Below, piece by piece: positions 33,264 to 40,335 of a stretch of DNA of 64,000 nucleotides (position 1 is the stretch's first letter; each line of letters starts with the position of its first letter). A model generated the notes under the pieces. It did not search any database, had not been told where the DNA came from, and saw nothing but the letters and a program-made list of their open reading frames with translations. This DNA is from JAGYLJ01 sp034661035 (GTDB lineage Bacteria; Patescibacteriota; Minisyncoccia; Phycocordibacterales; UBA12079): NCBI GenBank assembly GCA_034661035.1, contig JAYEKM010000008.1, forward strand, positions 1-64,000. Direction: 5' to 3'. Position numbers and translations under genes: made by a program.

Positions 33264-34616
33264 ATGCTGATTTTAAACAAAAAAGAACCGATATTCCTTT
33301 TCATTGGCGATATTTTATTTTTTACCATAGCGCTTTGGTTAACTCTTCTCATTCGTTATGCAAAAATACCAAGTCAAACTTTTTTTACTGATCACCTAGC
33401 TCCTTTCTCTATTCTCTTCCTCTTCTGGGCAATTTCTTTCTTTATCGCAGGTCTCTATGAGAGACAAGCCCTAGTTCAAAGGAGATCTTTTTTCTCAATC
33501 ATTATTAATACACAAATCGTTAATAGTATCGTTGCTATTATCTTCTTTTACTTTATCCCTATCTTTGGACTTGCCCCAAAAACTATCATTTTCATATACT
33601 TAATTATTTCTCTCATACTAATCCTCATCTGGAGAACTTATATCGTTCCCTCTTTAGGCGTTAAACACAAATTCAACGCTATGTTAATTGGAAGAGGGGA
33701 AGAAATGAATAAAATCAAAAAAGAAGTAAATAATAATCCTTGGTATAATCTCCAATTCGTTTTAATTATTAACCTAGACAGAAAATCAAAAATAGATTTC
33801 CAAAAAGATATCCTCAACCCTATTTATGAACGCAATGTTTCAACAGTCGTTATGGATTTGAATGATCCAGAATTACAAAAAACTGTTCCTTATTTTTACA
33901 ACCTAATCTTTTCTAAAATTAAGTTTTTAGACATCCATAAAGTTTACGAAGATATTTTTGATAGAATCCCAATCTCTCTTATCAAATATCACTGGTTCTT
34001 AGAAAACATTAATTCTTCAAAAAGACACTTTTATTCTTTTTCCAAGAGATTAATGGATATCGTTATTGCCTTACCTCTAACCATTATCTTTTTCATAATT
34101 TGTCCTTTTATTTGGTTCGCTATGAAAACAGAAGATAAGGGACCTTTATTTTATTTTCCAGAAAGAACAGGTCGGAATAACAGTATCATCAAGCTGATAA
34201 AATTCCGTACTATGACCCAGACATTAACAGATGCTAGTGATTGGGGAAAAGGTAAAAATAAGATTACTAAAGTAGGAGGGTTCCTAAGAAAATGGAGAAT
34301 AGATGAATTACCTCAGGCATTAAATGTTCTGAAAGGTGATATCTCTCTCATCGGACCACGACCAGAATTTATGTCAGCTGTGGAACAATATGAAAAGAAA
34401 ATCCCTCATTACGGAATCCGCCATTTAATAAAACCTGGTTTATCTGGCTGGGCTCAAATTTATCACAAAGAAGCTCCCCGCCACGAAGTTGATATTAAAC
34501 AAACTAAGATAAAGCTTTCCTATGATCTATTTTACATAAAAAACCAATCATTTTTGATTGATTTAAAAATTGCTTTAAAAACAATTAAAACTCTTATTTC
34601 CCGTAGCGGTTCTTAA
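33264..34616 (+). CDS. Polyprenyl-phosphate sugar-1-phosphate transferase (exopolysaccharide initiation)
   Basis: The ATG at 33264 is preferred to a TTG at 33234; TATAAT at 33237-33242 would otherwise lie inside the gene. The 450-residue protein has four N-terminal membrane helices, a central Rossmann-like domain (about 140-250) and a C-terminal bacterial sugar transferase domain. That domain begins SKRLMDIVIALPLTIIFF and contains IKLIKFRTM, RIDELPQALNVLKGDISLIG, GPRPEF and GLSGWAQI. Such WbaP/CpsE-type enzymes load the first sugar-phosphate on undecaprenyl phosphate. It probably starts the glycan made by the 39-64 kb cluster. Confidence 0.9.
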   Translation: MLILNKKEPIFLFIGDILFFTIALWLTLLIRYAKIPSQTFFTDHLAPFSILFLFWAISFFIAGLYERQALVQRRSFFSIIINTQIVNSIVAIIFFYFIPIFGLAPKTIIFIYLIISLILILIWRTYIVPSLGVKHKFNAMLIGRGEEMNKIKKEVNNNPWYNLQFVLIINLDRKSKIDFQKDILNPIYERNVSTVVMDLNDPELQKTVPYFYNLIFSKIKFLDIHKVYEDIFDRIPISLIKYHWFLENINSSKRHFYSFSKRLMDIVIALPLTIIFFIICPFIWFAMKTEDKGPLFYFPERTGRNNSIIKLIKFRTMTQTLTDASDWGKGKNKITKVGGFLRKWRIDELPQALNVLKGDISLIGPRPEFMSAVEQYEKKIPHYGIRHLIKPGLSGWAQIYHKEAPRHEVDIKQTKIKLSYDLFYIKNQSFLIDLKIALKTIKTLISRSGS

Positions 34617-34645
34617 TTTCATCTAAATTAGATTATGTTACAATA

Positions 34646-34859
34646 TTCACCCTGTTAAATAACTTTAAATTTTACAGAAAAATGTTTTATGTATATGTGT
34701 TACAATCAAATGAAGACAAAAGGTTTCGTGCAGATTATACAAAAAATTTAAAGTTAAGATTTGACCGTCATAATAAAAAAATTTTATTTAACAATACAAA
34801 AACATACTATGGAAAAACATTTATTAGAAAAAGGGTCAAATCTTATTTAATAGGGTAAA
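34646..34859 (+). mobile_element. GIY-YIG mini-element, copy A
   Basis: A 214-bp unit with inverted ends: TTCACCCTGTTAAATAA (34646-34662) and TTATTTAATAGGGTAAA (34843-34859). It contains a decayed GIY-YIG reading frame. A second copy lies at 38905-39125 in the opposite orientation, and a short relative at 37935-38015. The right end is one base before the ATG of the PAP2 gene. Confidence 0.65.
34682..34858 (+). pseudogene. Degenerate GIY-YIG endonuclease
   Basis: The 58-codon frame reads MFYVYVLQSNEDKRFRADYT then KNLKLRFDRHN, matching the start of small UvrC-type GIY-YIG proteins (normally xYVYILxS...FYVGYTxNLxxRxxxHN). The second half of the signature (YVGYT) has become FRADYT and the central ~30 residues are deleted, while the usual C-terminal LKxYLxG ending remains as VKSYLIG. 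It is therefore a non-functional remnant. Confidence 0.7.
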
Positions 34860-34860
34860 T

Positions 34861-35409
34861 ATGAACGAAAATATTTTTTATTTTTTCAGCAACTTAGTAT
34901 TTAGAAACGAAATGGTTGATATGTTAATTGTCTTTTTAGCTGATTGGCTTATTTGGTGGATGATCTTTTTTGTGGCTGTTCTATTTTTTCTAAAAAAAAT
35001 ATCTTTCAAGATAATTTTGAAAATACTAACAGCGACATTAGCCGCTTGGTTAATTTCTAAATTAATTAAGCACTTTTACTTTAGTCCCCGACCTTTTGTC
35101 TTATTAACTGATATAAAAACACTTTTTACTCATGGGCTTAATGATTCTTTCCCGTCTGGTCATACAACTTTTGCATTTGCCTTAGCAACAGCTATTTCCC
35201 TCTTTTCAAATTGGAAAACCGGTTTATTCTTTTTCGTTAGTGCAATCCTGATTGGACTATCCAGAATTACAGTAGGAATTCATTGGCCTCTTGATATTTT
35301 AGGAGGATTAGTTCTAGGAGTAATAATTTCTTCAATTTTTTATTTTTTGCAAAAAACAAAGGTGAGTCGATTTAACGACTCACCTCAGGATAAAACTTCA
35401 AATGTTTAA
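34861..35409 (+). CDS. PAP2-family phosphatase (undecaprenyl-pyrophosphatase-like)
   Basis: The 182-residue membrane protein has about five helices and the three phosphatase motifs: KHFYFSPRPF (about 75-84), SFPSGHTTFAFA (about 96-107) and SRITVGIHWPLDILGG (about 136-151). Relatives recycle undecaprenyl pyrophosphate in cell-wall and polysaccharide synthesis, which fits the sugar transferase upstream. Its ATG follows the GIY-YIG element by a single base. The final ~16 codons include a perfect hairpin (35360-35385), giving a tail (KVSRFNDSPQ) that looks added. Confidence 0.88.
   Translation: MNENIFYFFSNLVFRNEMVDMLIVFLADWLIWWMIFFVAVLFFLKKISFKIILKILTATLAAWLISKLIKHFYFSPRPFVLLTDIKTLFTHGLNDSFPSGHTTFAFALATAISLFSNWKTGLFFFVSAILIGLSRITVGIHWPLDILGGLVLGVIISSIFYFLQKTKVSRFNDSPQDKTSNV
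35360..35385. repeat. Palindrome in the 3' end of the PAP2 gene
   Basis: AGGTGAGTCG and CGACTCACCT are perfect 10-base arms around ATTTAA. There is no T tract after it, so it is not a typical terminator; it is translated as the C-terminal tail. Confidence 0.6.
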
Positions 35410-35439
35410 ACATAACAAGAATCCTTTTCTGTTAAAATG

Positions 35440-35562
35440 TTATTGACGTTTGAAAATAACTTTTTCCCCACACTCTGGGCAAACACAATGTACACATTTA
35501 TCTTCCTCATGAGATAACACCAAACGAGTATTACATGCTTCACATCTTCTTCTTATAGTCAT
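35440..35562 (-). CDS. Small zinc-ribbon protein (40 aa)
   Basis: GGAGG lies 9 bases before an ATG at 35562 on the minus strand. The 40-residue product reads MTIRRRCEACNTRLVLSHEE then a second cluster CVHCVCPECGE. Cys 7, 10, 23, 26, 28 and 31 give the C-x2-C...C-x2-C spacing of a zinc ribbon, with a basic N- and C-terminus suited to nucleic acid or ribosome binding. The frame is uninterrupted and the codon-to-motif fit makes chance unlikely. Function unknown. Confidence 0.7.
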   Translation of the reverse strand: MTIRRRCEACNTRLVLSHEEDKCVHCVCPECGEKVIFKRQ

Positions 35563-35703
35563 AGCTCTTTCCTCCCTATCCCCATGAAAAAATTAAAGAT
35601 CAACCTAAATTGATTATCTACCTATTTAGATATCTTTCAACTAAAGAAAGTGGATAACTACCCGTATTGTTTTTTTGGATTCAAACAGTTATTCTATATA
35701 GCA

Positions 35704-37230
35704 ATGAGAAATACCAAAGAGCTTATATCCTTGTTAGATTCCCCTGATAAAGAAGATCAGAAGATGATCATCAAGGCTTATGATTTTGCCCAAAAAGCTC
35801 ACTCAAAACAACTACGTTATTCGGGAGAACCTTACTTTGTCCATTCTTACGAGACAGGGAAAAATTTAGCCTTATTAGGCATGGGAGCTATTGTCGTTAC
35901 AGCTGGCTTATTACACGATGTCATAGAAGACGCTGATGTCAGTGAGGATGAAATTGAAAAAGAATTTGGAGAAGAGATTCTCTTTCTAATCCAAGGAGTT
36001 ACCAAGTTGGGTAAAATACGTTTCCGAGGACTAAAAAGACATGCTGAAAGTTTAAGAAAATTATTTGTAGCTTCTTCTCAAGATATTCGAGTAATCATAA
36101 TTAAGTTAGCTGACCGTATCCATAATATGGAAACTCTTAAATATGTCCCCGAAGAAAAACAACTTCGTATCGCAACCGAAACCCTAGAAATTTTTGCTCC
36201 TCTTGCCTACCGTCTAGGTATGGGAATCCTAAACAGACAGCTAGAAGATTTGTCTTTTCCGTTTGTTTATCCTAAAGAACATACAAGAGTACAGGAGATA
36301 ATGAAGGAAAAAAATAATGAAGATATTGAACTATTAAAAAAAGTTAGTCAAACTATTATAAAAAGATTAGCTAAGGAAGGTATCACTAATATTAAAACTA
36401 GTTACAGAAAGAAAGGTTCTTATAGTTTATACAAAAAACTTGAAAGAAAAAGTTGGGATGTGAATAAAATCTACGATATTTTTGCCTTGAGAATTATTGT
36501 TCCCACTGTTAACGACTGTTACAAAGCCCTTGGAATTATCCACGGATTTAGAAGACCGATGCCTGGCAGAATAAAAGATTACATTGCTTTTTCAAAACCA
36601 AATGGTTATCAAAGTATTCATACAACAATTTTCACAAGATTTGGAAATGTTGTAGAGATCCAATTAAGAACTGCTGAGATGCACGAAAAAGCTGAATATG
36701 GAATTGCTTCACATCTATCATACAAGACCAAGAAAATTGGGAATGGGTCAGGTTCATCTCACAATATTTGGATCAAAAGACTTTTGCCGAATATTAATAA
36801 ATTAAATAAAAATGGGGGCGACAAAAAAAATGGGGGTTCTGCCGATATCCCTGTTTGGATTAAAAAACTAGCTGATAGTCCAAATAACATCCATTCTAAA
36901 GAATTTGTAGAAGAGTTAAAAAAAGATTTCTTTGAACATAGAATCTTTATTTTTACCCCTAAAGGGGATGTAATTGATTTACCGACTGATTCTAGTCCAA
37001 TTGATTTTGCTTATGCCATTCACTCTGATATTGGTAACCACATGTCTGAAGCAAAAGTCCATGGCAAATTAGTTTCTTTAGATACTAAACTACAAAACGG
37101 AGATATTGTAGAAATAACAACAAAAAAAGGAAACTCCCCTACCCGTAAATGGTTAAACATGGTAAGAACAACCGACGCCAAAAGACATATCAAATCATCT
37201 TTAAAAAAACGAGAGGAAGTTAAAAATTAA
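35704..37230 (+). CDS. relA: RelA/SpoT-type (p)ppGpp synthetase/hydrolase
   Basis: The ATG at 35704 (MRNTKELISLL) is preferred to an upstream GTG at 35650 that would add 18 unnatural residues. The 508-residue protein has an HD hydrolase domain (GLLHDVIEDADV near 70, IIKLADRIHNMETL near 135), a synthetase domain (YDIFALRIIVP near 257, GRIKDYIAFSKPNGYQSIHT near 296) and a TGS domain (IFIFTPKGDVIDLPTDSSPI near 415). The ACT/RRM C-terminal part of full-length Rel is missing. It makes and degrades the stringent alarmone; both active sites look intact. Confidence 0.93.
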   Translation: MRNTKELISLLDSPDKEDQKMIIKAYDFAQKAHSKQLRYSGEPYFVHSYETGKNLALLGMGAIVVTAGLLHDVIEDADVSEDEIEKEFGEEILFLIQGVTKLGKIRFRGLKRHAESLRKLFVASSQDIRVIIIKLADRIHNMETLKYVPEEKQLRIATETLEIFAPLAYRLGMGILNRQLEDLSFPFVYPKEHTRVQEIMKEKNNEDIELLKKVSQTIIKRLAKEGITNIKTSYRKKGSYSLYKKLERKSWDVNKIYDIFALRIIVPTVNDCYKALGIIHGFRRPMPGRIKDYIAFSKPNGYQSIHTTIFTRFGNVVEIQLRTAEMHEKAEYGIASHLSYKTKKIGNGSGSSHNIWIKRLLPNINKLNKNGGDKKNGGSADIPVWIKKLADSPNNIHSKEFVEELKKDFFEHRIFIFTPKGDVIDLPTDSSPIDFAYAIHSDIGNHMSEAKVHGKLVSLDTKLQNGDIVEITTKKGNSPTRKWLNMVRTTDAKRHIKSSLKKREEVKN

Positions 37231-37266
37231 AAACCGTGAGGAATTACCCTCACGGTTTTTAATTTT
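37229..37266 (+). terminator. Terminator of relA
   Basis: AAAACCGTGAGG pairs with CCTCACGGTTTT, followed by TAATTTTT; A runs on the other side allow use by the convergent gene. Confidence 0.85.
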
Positions 37267-37271
37267 TAACT

Positions 37272-37898
37272 TTATTCTTTATCGAAAATTTTTTCAGGAT
37301 TTTCTAACTTAATTCTTTTGTGATTCTCATAAGTTTCTTTCTTGTCCTTTTCTACTAATTTCAAAACTTTTTCAACTAATCTTTTAGGATCAGAATCAAA
37401 AACAATATTATCATTTGGCCGATGAGCTTTTTCAATAATAAGTTGGATAATCTCATCTGTGGCCCAATCCCCTTCTAAAATACCCATTGGTTTTTCATCT
37501 TCAAAAGCAATGGTAAATTCGTGGATAGTTCCAACTCTTCCAGCAGAAATAAAAACTGCATCTACTGATTTGGTCAAAATCAAATCCCTCCCTGGATAAC
37601 CAAAACCTGTATAAACAATCAAATCCATATACTCGGTCGGTAATTTGTAAGAATGTAAATGTTCATCCTCTGTGTCAGCAGGTGAGAACCCAATAGACAT
37701 TCCCCCTTCATTTTTTGCCCCCTTAGCTGCCCACAAAGGCAAGCCTGTAGTAGCTCCTGTAACTAGAATACCTCCTTGTCTAATAATTTCTTTACCTAAT
37801 TCTTCTGTCTTTACAACAGCATCTGGAGTTAAATGAGTTGTATCTGCTGAACCAGAGACACAAAGTTTAGGTTTCAAAAACATTCCTTTATCGTCCAT
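37272..37898 (-). CDS. SLOG/LOG-family Rossmann protein (TIGR00725-like)
   Basis: The 208-residue protein has a Rossmann-like fold of the SLOG/LOG superfamily: KLCVSGSADTTHLTPDA at the N-terminus, ILVTGATTGLPLWAAKGAKN (about 44-63), and a segment FISAGRVGTIHEFTIAFE (about 115-132) where the classical LOG motif PGGxGTxxE is replaced by SAGRVGTIHE. Relatives bind nucleotides, and some release cytokinins from their ribotides. The role here is unknown. The leader contains a hairpin AATATTTTTCT/AGAAAAATATT (37902-37938). Confidence 0.75.
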   Translation of the reverse strand: MDDKGMFLKPKLCVSGSADTTHLTPDAVVKTEELGKEIIRQGGILVTGATTGLPLWAAKGAKNEGGMSIGFSPADTEDEHLHSYKLPTEYMDLIVYTGFGYPGRDLILTKSVDAVFISAGRVGTIHEFTIAFEDEKPMGILEGDWATDEIIQLIIEKAHRPNDNIVFDSDPKRLVEKVLKLVEKDKKETYENHKRIKLENPEKIFDKE

Positions 37899-37934
37899 AA
37901 TATTTTTCTTATGAGCAAAGCGAATTAGAAAAAT

Positions 37935-38015
37935 ATTACCCTGTTAAATCAAATTTTGTAAAAATTTGATTCATTTGAGTTTTAAAAACTCAAATGATAT
38001 TTAATATGGGTTATT
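37935..38015. repeat. Short internal-deletion relative of the GIY-YIG element
   Basis: The ends ATTACCCTGTTAAAT (37935-37949) and ATTTAATATGGGTTATT (37999-38015) are inverted versions of the GIY-YIG element ends. The interior consists of two hairpins (TCAAATTTT/AAAATTTGA and CATTTGAGTTTT/AAAACTCAAATG) with no coding trace. Confidence 0.5.
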
Positions 38016-38086
38016 CCAAAAAACTACTAAGCTCCTATTTATAATCTATAATTAAATTTAAGTTAAAAGTCTATAAAGGCCAACGT

Positions 38087-38431
38087 CTATAAAGTCTTTA
38101 TAAAACCTGATAATAATTTCGATATTTCAATCGATAAACTAAAACATTTTTCAAACTGTTCTTTAGATAAATACTTTAGCTCTAAAGCTAAATAAAGCAT
38201 CGATCTTACCTCTCCACAGGAACCTTTTGCTATAAATAAAAAATGCTTAAACTCTCTATCCCCCTTCCTCTCAAATCCTTCTGCAATATTGTTCATTACT
38301 GAAACAGAAGCTCTCTGAATCTGGTCTCTAAAGCTATAGTCCTTAGAATCTGAAAAACTTTTGTAGATACTGATCGTTAGGGTTCTTGCTTTCTGCCATG
38401 ATATCATATCTTCAAATTTTTCAATTTTCAT
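38087..38431 (-). CDS. Four-helix-bundle protein (23S rRNA intervening-sequence protein family)
   Basis: The ATG at 38431 (MKIEKFEDMISWQKARTLTI) is preferred: the longer frame would translate a KVYKVKS repeat. The 114-residue protein shows the family pattern: W-Q-K-A near the start, FRDQIQRASVSVMNNIAEGF (about 38-57), then a helix with FLFIAKGSCGEVRSMLYLAL. These small proteins form pentameric helical bundles and were first found inside 23S rRNA intervening sequences; here it is free-standing. Function unknown. Confidence 0.85.
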   Translation of the reverse strand: MKIEKFEDMISWQKARTLTISIYKSFSDSKDYSFRDQIQRASVSVMNNIAEGFERKGDREFKHFLFIAKGSCGEVRSMLYLALELKYLSKEQFEKCFSLSIEISKLLSGFIKTL

Positions 38432-38450
38432 ACTTTTTACTTTATAGACT

Positions 38451-38903
38451 TTATGAACTTTCGACTGTAACATCCATTTTATCAAGTTTACCTTTTTCTG
38501 CAACAAAAGACTTATCCTTCCTCAATTTTAAAAGAATGAAATAAGCCAGCAACCAACCCAACATATCCATTAAAATATCCAGACTAGTGTCTAAGTTAAA
38601 GTTAGATTGATAAATTGAAGCCTTTGCTAAATATTCAAAAATTTCCCACAAAATACCTACTGTTATTACAAAAAATAAGGATGTATAGAATATAGAAAGT
38701 TTTTCTTTAATTCTTCTAAAATATTTCGATAGAAAAAAAATATAATAAGAAAGCAAAGCCACCCAAAAACCACCAAGAAAGTGCATAATTATGTCAAACC
38801 ACCAAAATTTCCAATATAGGAAAAAGTGGCTAGCAAGAATATTTAAAATAAAGATTATATAAATAAAAACAACCAGAAAAATTGAAAAAGTTTTTTTGCT
38901 CAT
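38451..38903 (-). CDS. Membrane protein resembling YjdF/DUF2238
   Basis: The start at 38903 (MSKKTFSIFLVVFIY) is preferred: the longer frame begins inside the GIY-YIG remnant. The 150-residue protein has four membrane helices. FDIIMHFLGGFWVALLSYYI (about 38-57) and WEIFEYL followed by DTSLDILMDMLGWLLAYFIL (about 95-130) are the DUF2238/YjdF motifs (Asp-His near helix 2, Trp-Glu and Asp-x3-Asp later). VanZ-like families are an alternative. Its ATG is one base beyond the end of the mini-element. Function unknown. Confidence 0.7.
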   Translation of the reverse strand: MSKKTFSIFLVVFIYIIFILNILASHFFLYWKFWWFDIIMHFLGGFWVALLSYYIFFLSKYFRRIKEKLSIFYTSLFFVITVGILWEIFEYLAKASIYQSNFNLDTSLDILMDMLGWLLAYFILLKLRKDKSFVAEKGKLDKMDVTVESS

Positions 38904-38904
38904 A

Positions 38905-39125
38905 TTTACCCTGTTAAATAAGATTTGATTCTTTTTTTTAATAAGTACCTCTTCATAATGTGTTTTTAAATTACTGAACAAACTTTCCTTTTACCGCAAC
39001 CATCAAATCTTAACTTTAAATTTTTTATATAATATAATTTATATAAAACTTTTTATCCTTAGCTGATTATAGCATATATACATAGAACATTTTCCGCAAG
39101 ATTTAAAGTTATTTAATAGGGTGAA
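38905..39125 (-). mobile_element. GIY-YIG mini-element, copy B (decayed)
   Basis: On the minus strand the unit begins TTCACCCTATTAAATAA (39125-39109) and ends TTATTTAACAGGGTAAA (38921-38905). It aligns along its length with copy A at 34646-34859. The reading frame starts MFYVYML and then hits a stop, and later parts contain indels, so this copy is more decayed. It ends one base before the ATG of the DUF2238-like gene. Confidence 0.65.
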
Positions 39126-39150
39126 TTATATCACACGGTCAAATAGAAAT

Positions 39151-39181
39151 AAAAAAAAGACCTTTCCGAGGAAAGGTCCTA
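39151..39181 (-). terminator. Terminator of the 39.2-kb small RNA
   Basis: On the minus strand AGGACCTTTCC pairs with GGAAAGGTCT around CTC and is followed by TTTTTTTT. Confidence 0.85.
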
Positions 39182-39279
39182 AGGAGAAAAAGAGTGGGAG
39201 TCTGCGGTGGCGTGGCCGATGATGTGAAATAACGTAAACTTCTCAAAACTTTTTCGTCCTAAAAATGAACAACTTGTCT
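39151..39279 (-). ncRNA. Candidate small RNA (about 129 nt) of unknown class
   Basis: The stretch has a promoter and a terminator on the minus strand but no credible ORF: the only in-frame starts are TTG without a ribosome-binding site. A central block (about 39195-39225) is clearly richer in G+C than its surroundings. The 3' end is the hairpin GGACCTTTCC/GGAAAGGTC followed by eight T. It does not match tmRNA, RNase P RNA or SRP RNA signatures. Confidence 0.45.
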
Positions 39280-39285
39280 ACTATT

Positions 39286-39313
39286 AGTATAGCAAGGAAA
39301 CTTAAAAATGCAA
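39286..39313 (-). promoter_or_regulatory. Promoter of the 39.2-kb small RNA
   Basis: On the minus strand TTGCAT (39313-39308), a 16-base spacer, and TATACT (39291-39286); the start of transcription falls near 39279. Confidence 0.6.
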
Positions 39314-39390
39314 GGAAAATTGGATTTAATCTTTAAAAAAGTGGCAAAAATATAAAAAATCAGCTAAGATTAAGATTGTTAAATTAAATT

Positions 39391-40218
39391 ATGAACAACC
39401 TAAGAACAACAGTAATAAAACCTAAAAAGACTATCAGTTGGGATGACCTTAGAGAAATTTGGAAATATAAAGAATTACTTTATTTTTTCACTTGGCGAGA
39501 CATTAAGGTGAGATATAAGCAAACTGCCATCGGTATTCTCTGGGCCCTTTTCCAACCTTTTATGACAATGGTAGTTTTTAGTATTTTCTTTGGTGGATTA
39601 GCTAAAATGCCTTCCGATGGTATTCCTTATCCAATTTTTGTTTACACCGGACTATTGCTTTGGCAATTCTTTTCAGGAGCTTTATCAGACACGAGTAATT
39701 GTTTAATCAACAATAAAAGTGTCATCACAAAGGTTTACTTCCCACGTCTGCTACTACCGATTTCATCAACCATTACAAAATTTGTTGATTTTGGGATAGC
39801 TTCTACAATTTTGGTAGGAATGATGATTTACTATCAATACATACCAAACTTAATAGGATTATTAATTTTACCTTTACTTCTTCTTATTACTTTTATGGCG
39901 TCAGTGGGAGGAGGTTTATTTCTAGCCTCCATTAATGTTAAATATCGTGATGTCCGTTACGCTCTACCTTTTTTCATATCAATGATGATGTTCGTCACTC
40001 CTGTAATTTATCCAGCTAGTATTGCCGGTAAATACTCTTGGATTTTAGCGCTAAACCCCATGACAGGTGTAATTAAAGCAGCTAGGGCAGCTATTTTAGG
40101 CAATGCCCCCATTAACTGGACCTTATTACTCATCTCTGGAGTAACTTGTCTCATAATACTAATTATTGGTTTTATTTTCTTCAAAAAAACCGAGAGATAC
40201 TTCGCAGATATAGTATAA
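39391..40218 (+). CDS. wzm: ABC-2-type polysaccharide export permease
   Basis: The 275-residue membrane protein has six helices and the Wzm/TagG pattern: LREIWKYKELLYFFTWRDIK, VRYKQTAIGILWALFQPFMT (about 39-58), GLLLWQFFSGALSDTSNCLI near 89, NVKYRDVRYALPFFISMMMF near 188 and PVIYPAS. It forms the channel that exports lipid-linked polysaccharide, driven by a Wzt-type ATPase. The matching ATPase gene is at 45285, beyond an RND pump and adaptor on the opposite strand. Confidence 0.9.
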   Translation: MNNLRTTVIKPKKTISWDDLREIWKYKELLYFFTWRDIKVRYKQTAIGILWALFQPFMTMVVFSIFFGGLAKMPSDGIPYPIFVYTGLLLWQFFSGALSDTSNCLINNKSVITKVYFPRLLLPISSTITKFVDFGIASTILVGMMIYYQYIPNLIGLLILPLLLLITFMASVGGGLFLASINVKYRDVRYALPFFISMMMFVTPVIYPASIAGKYSWILALNPMTGVIKAARAAILGNAPINWTLLLISGVTCLIILIIGFIFFKKTERYFADIV

Positions 40219-40221
40219 AAG

Positions 40222-40335
40222 AGTAAAAAGTCTATAAAGTCCTTAAAGTAGAAAGTAAAAAAAATGGGAAATTGACTTCGCCAATTTCCAATTTTTTTAC
40301 TTTATAGACTTTCGACTTTATAAACTTTCGGCTCT
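40222..40335. repeat. AAAGTC/TATAAAGTC dispersed short repeat (example cluster)
   Basis: Short units such as AAAGTCTATAAAGTC occur at 40222-40258 and, inverted, at 40296-40335, bracketing the permease terminator. Further clusters lie at 38065-38102, 38431-38460, 43439-43475 and 43500-43535. Where they enter genes they encode KVYKVES or KVQSPKSKV-type tracts (end of the RND gene, leuS, tsaD). Confidence 0.6.
40266..40298 (+). terminator. Terminator of the permease gene
   Basis: GGAAATTG (40267-40274) pairs with CAATTTCC (40282-40289) around a CTTCG-containing loop, followed by AATTTTTTT. Confidence 0.75.

Noticed and set aside
38904..38981. Upstream start for the DUF2238-like gene
   Set aside because: The extra residues come from an out-of-frame reading of the GIY-YIG remnant.
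39192..39231. 12-codon plus-strand GTG ORF with AAGGAG upstream
   Set aside because: Too short, no plus-strand promoter, and it lies antisense to the better supported small-RNA unit.
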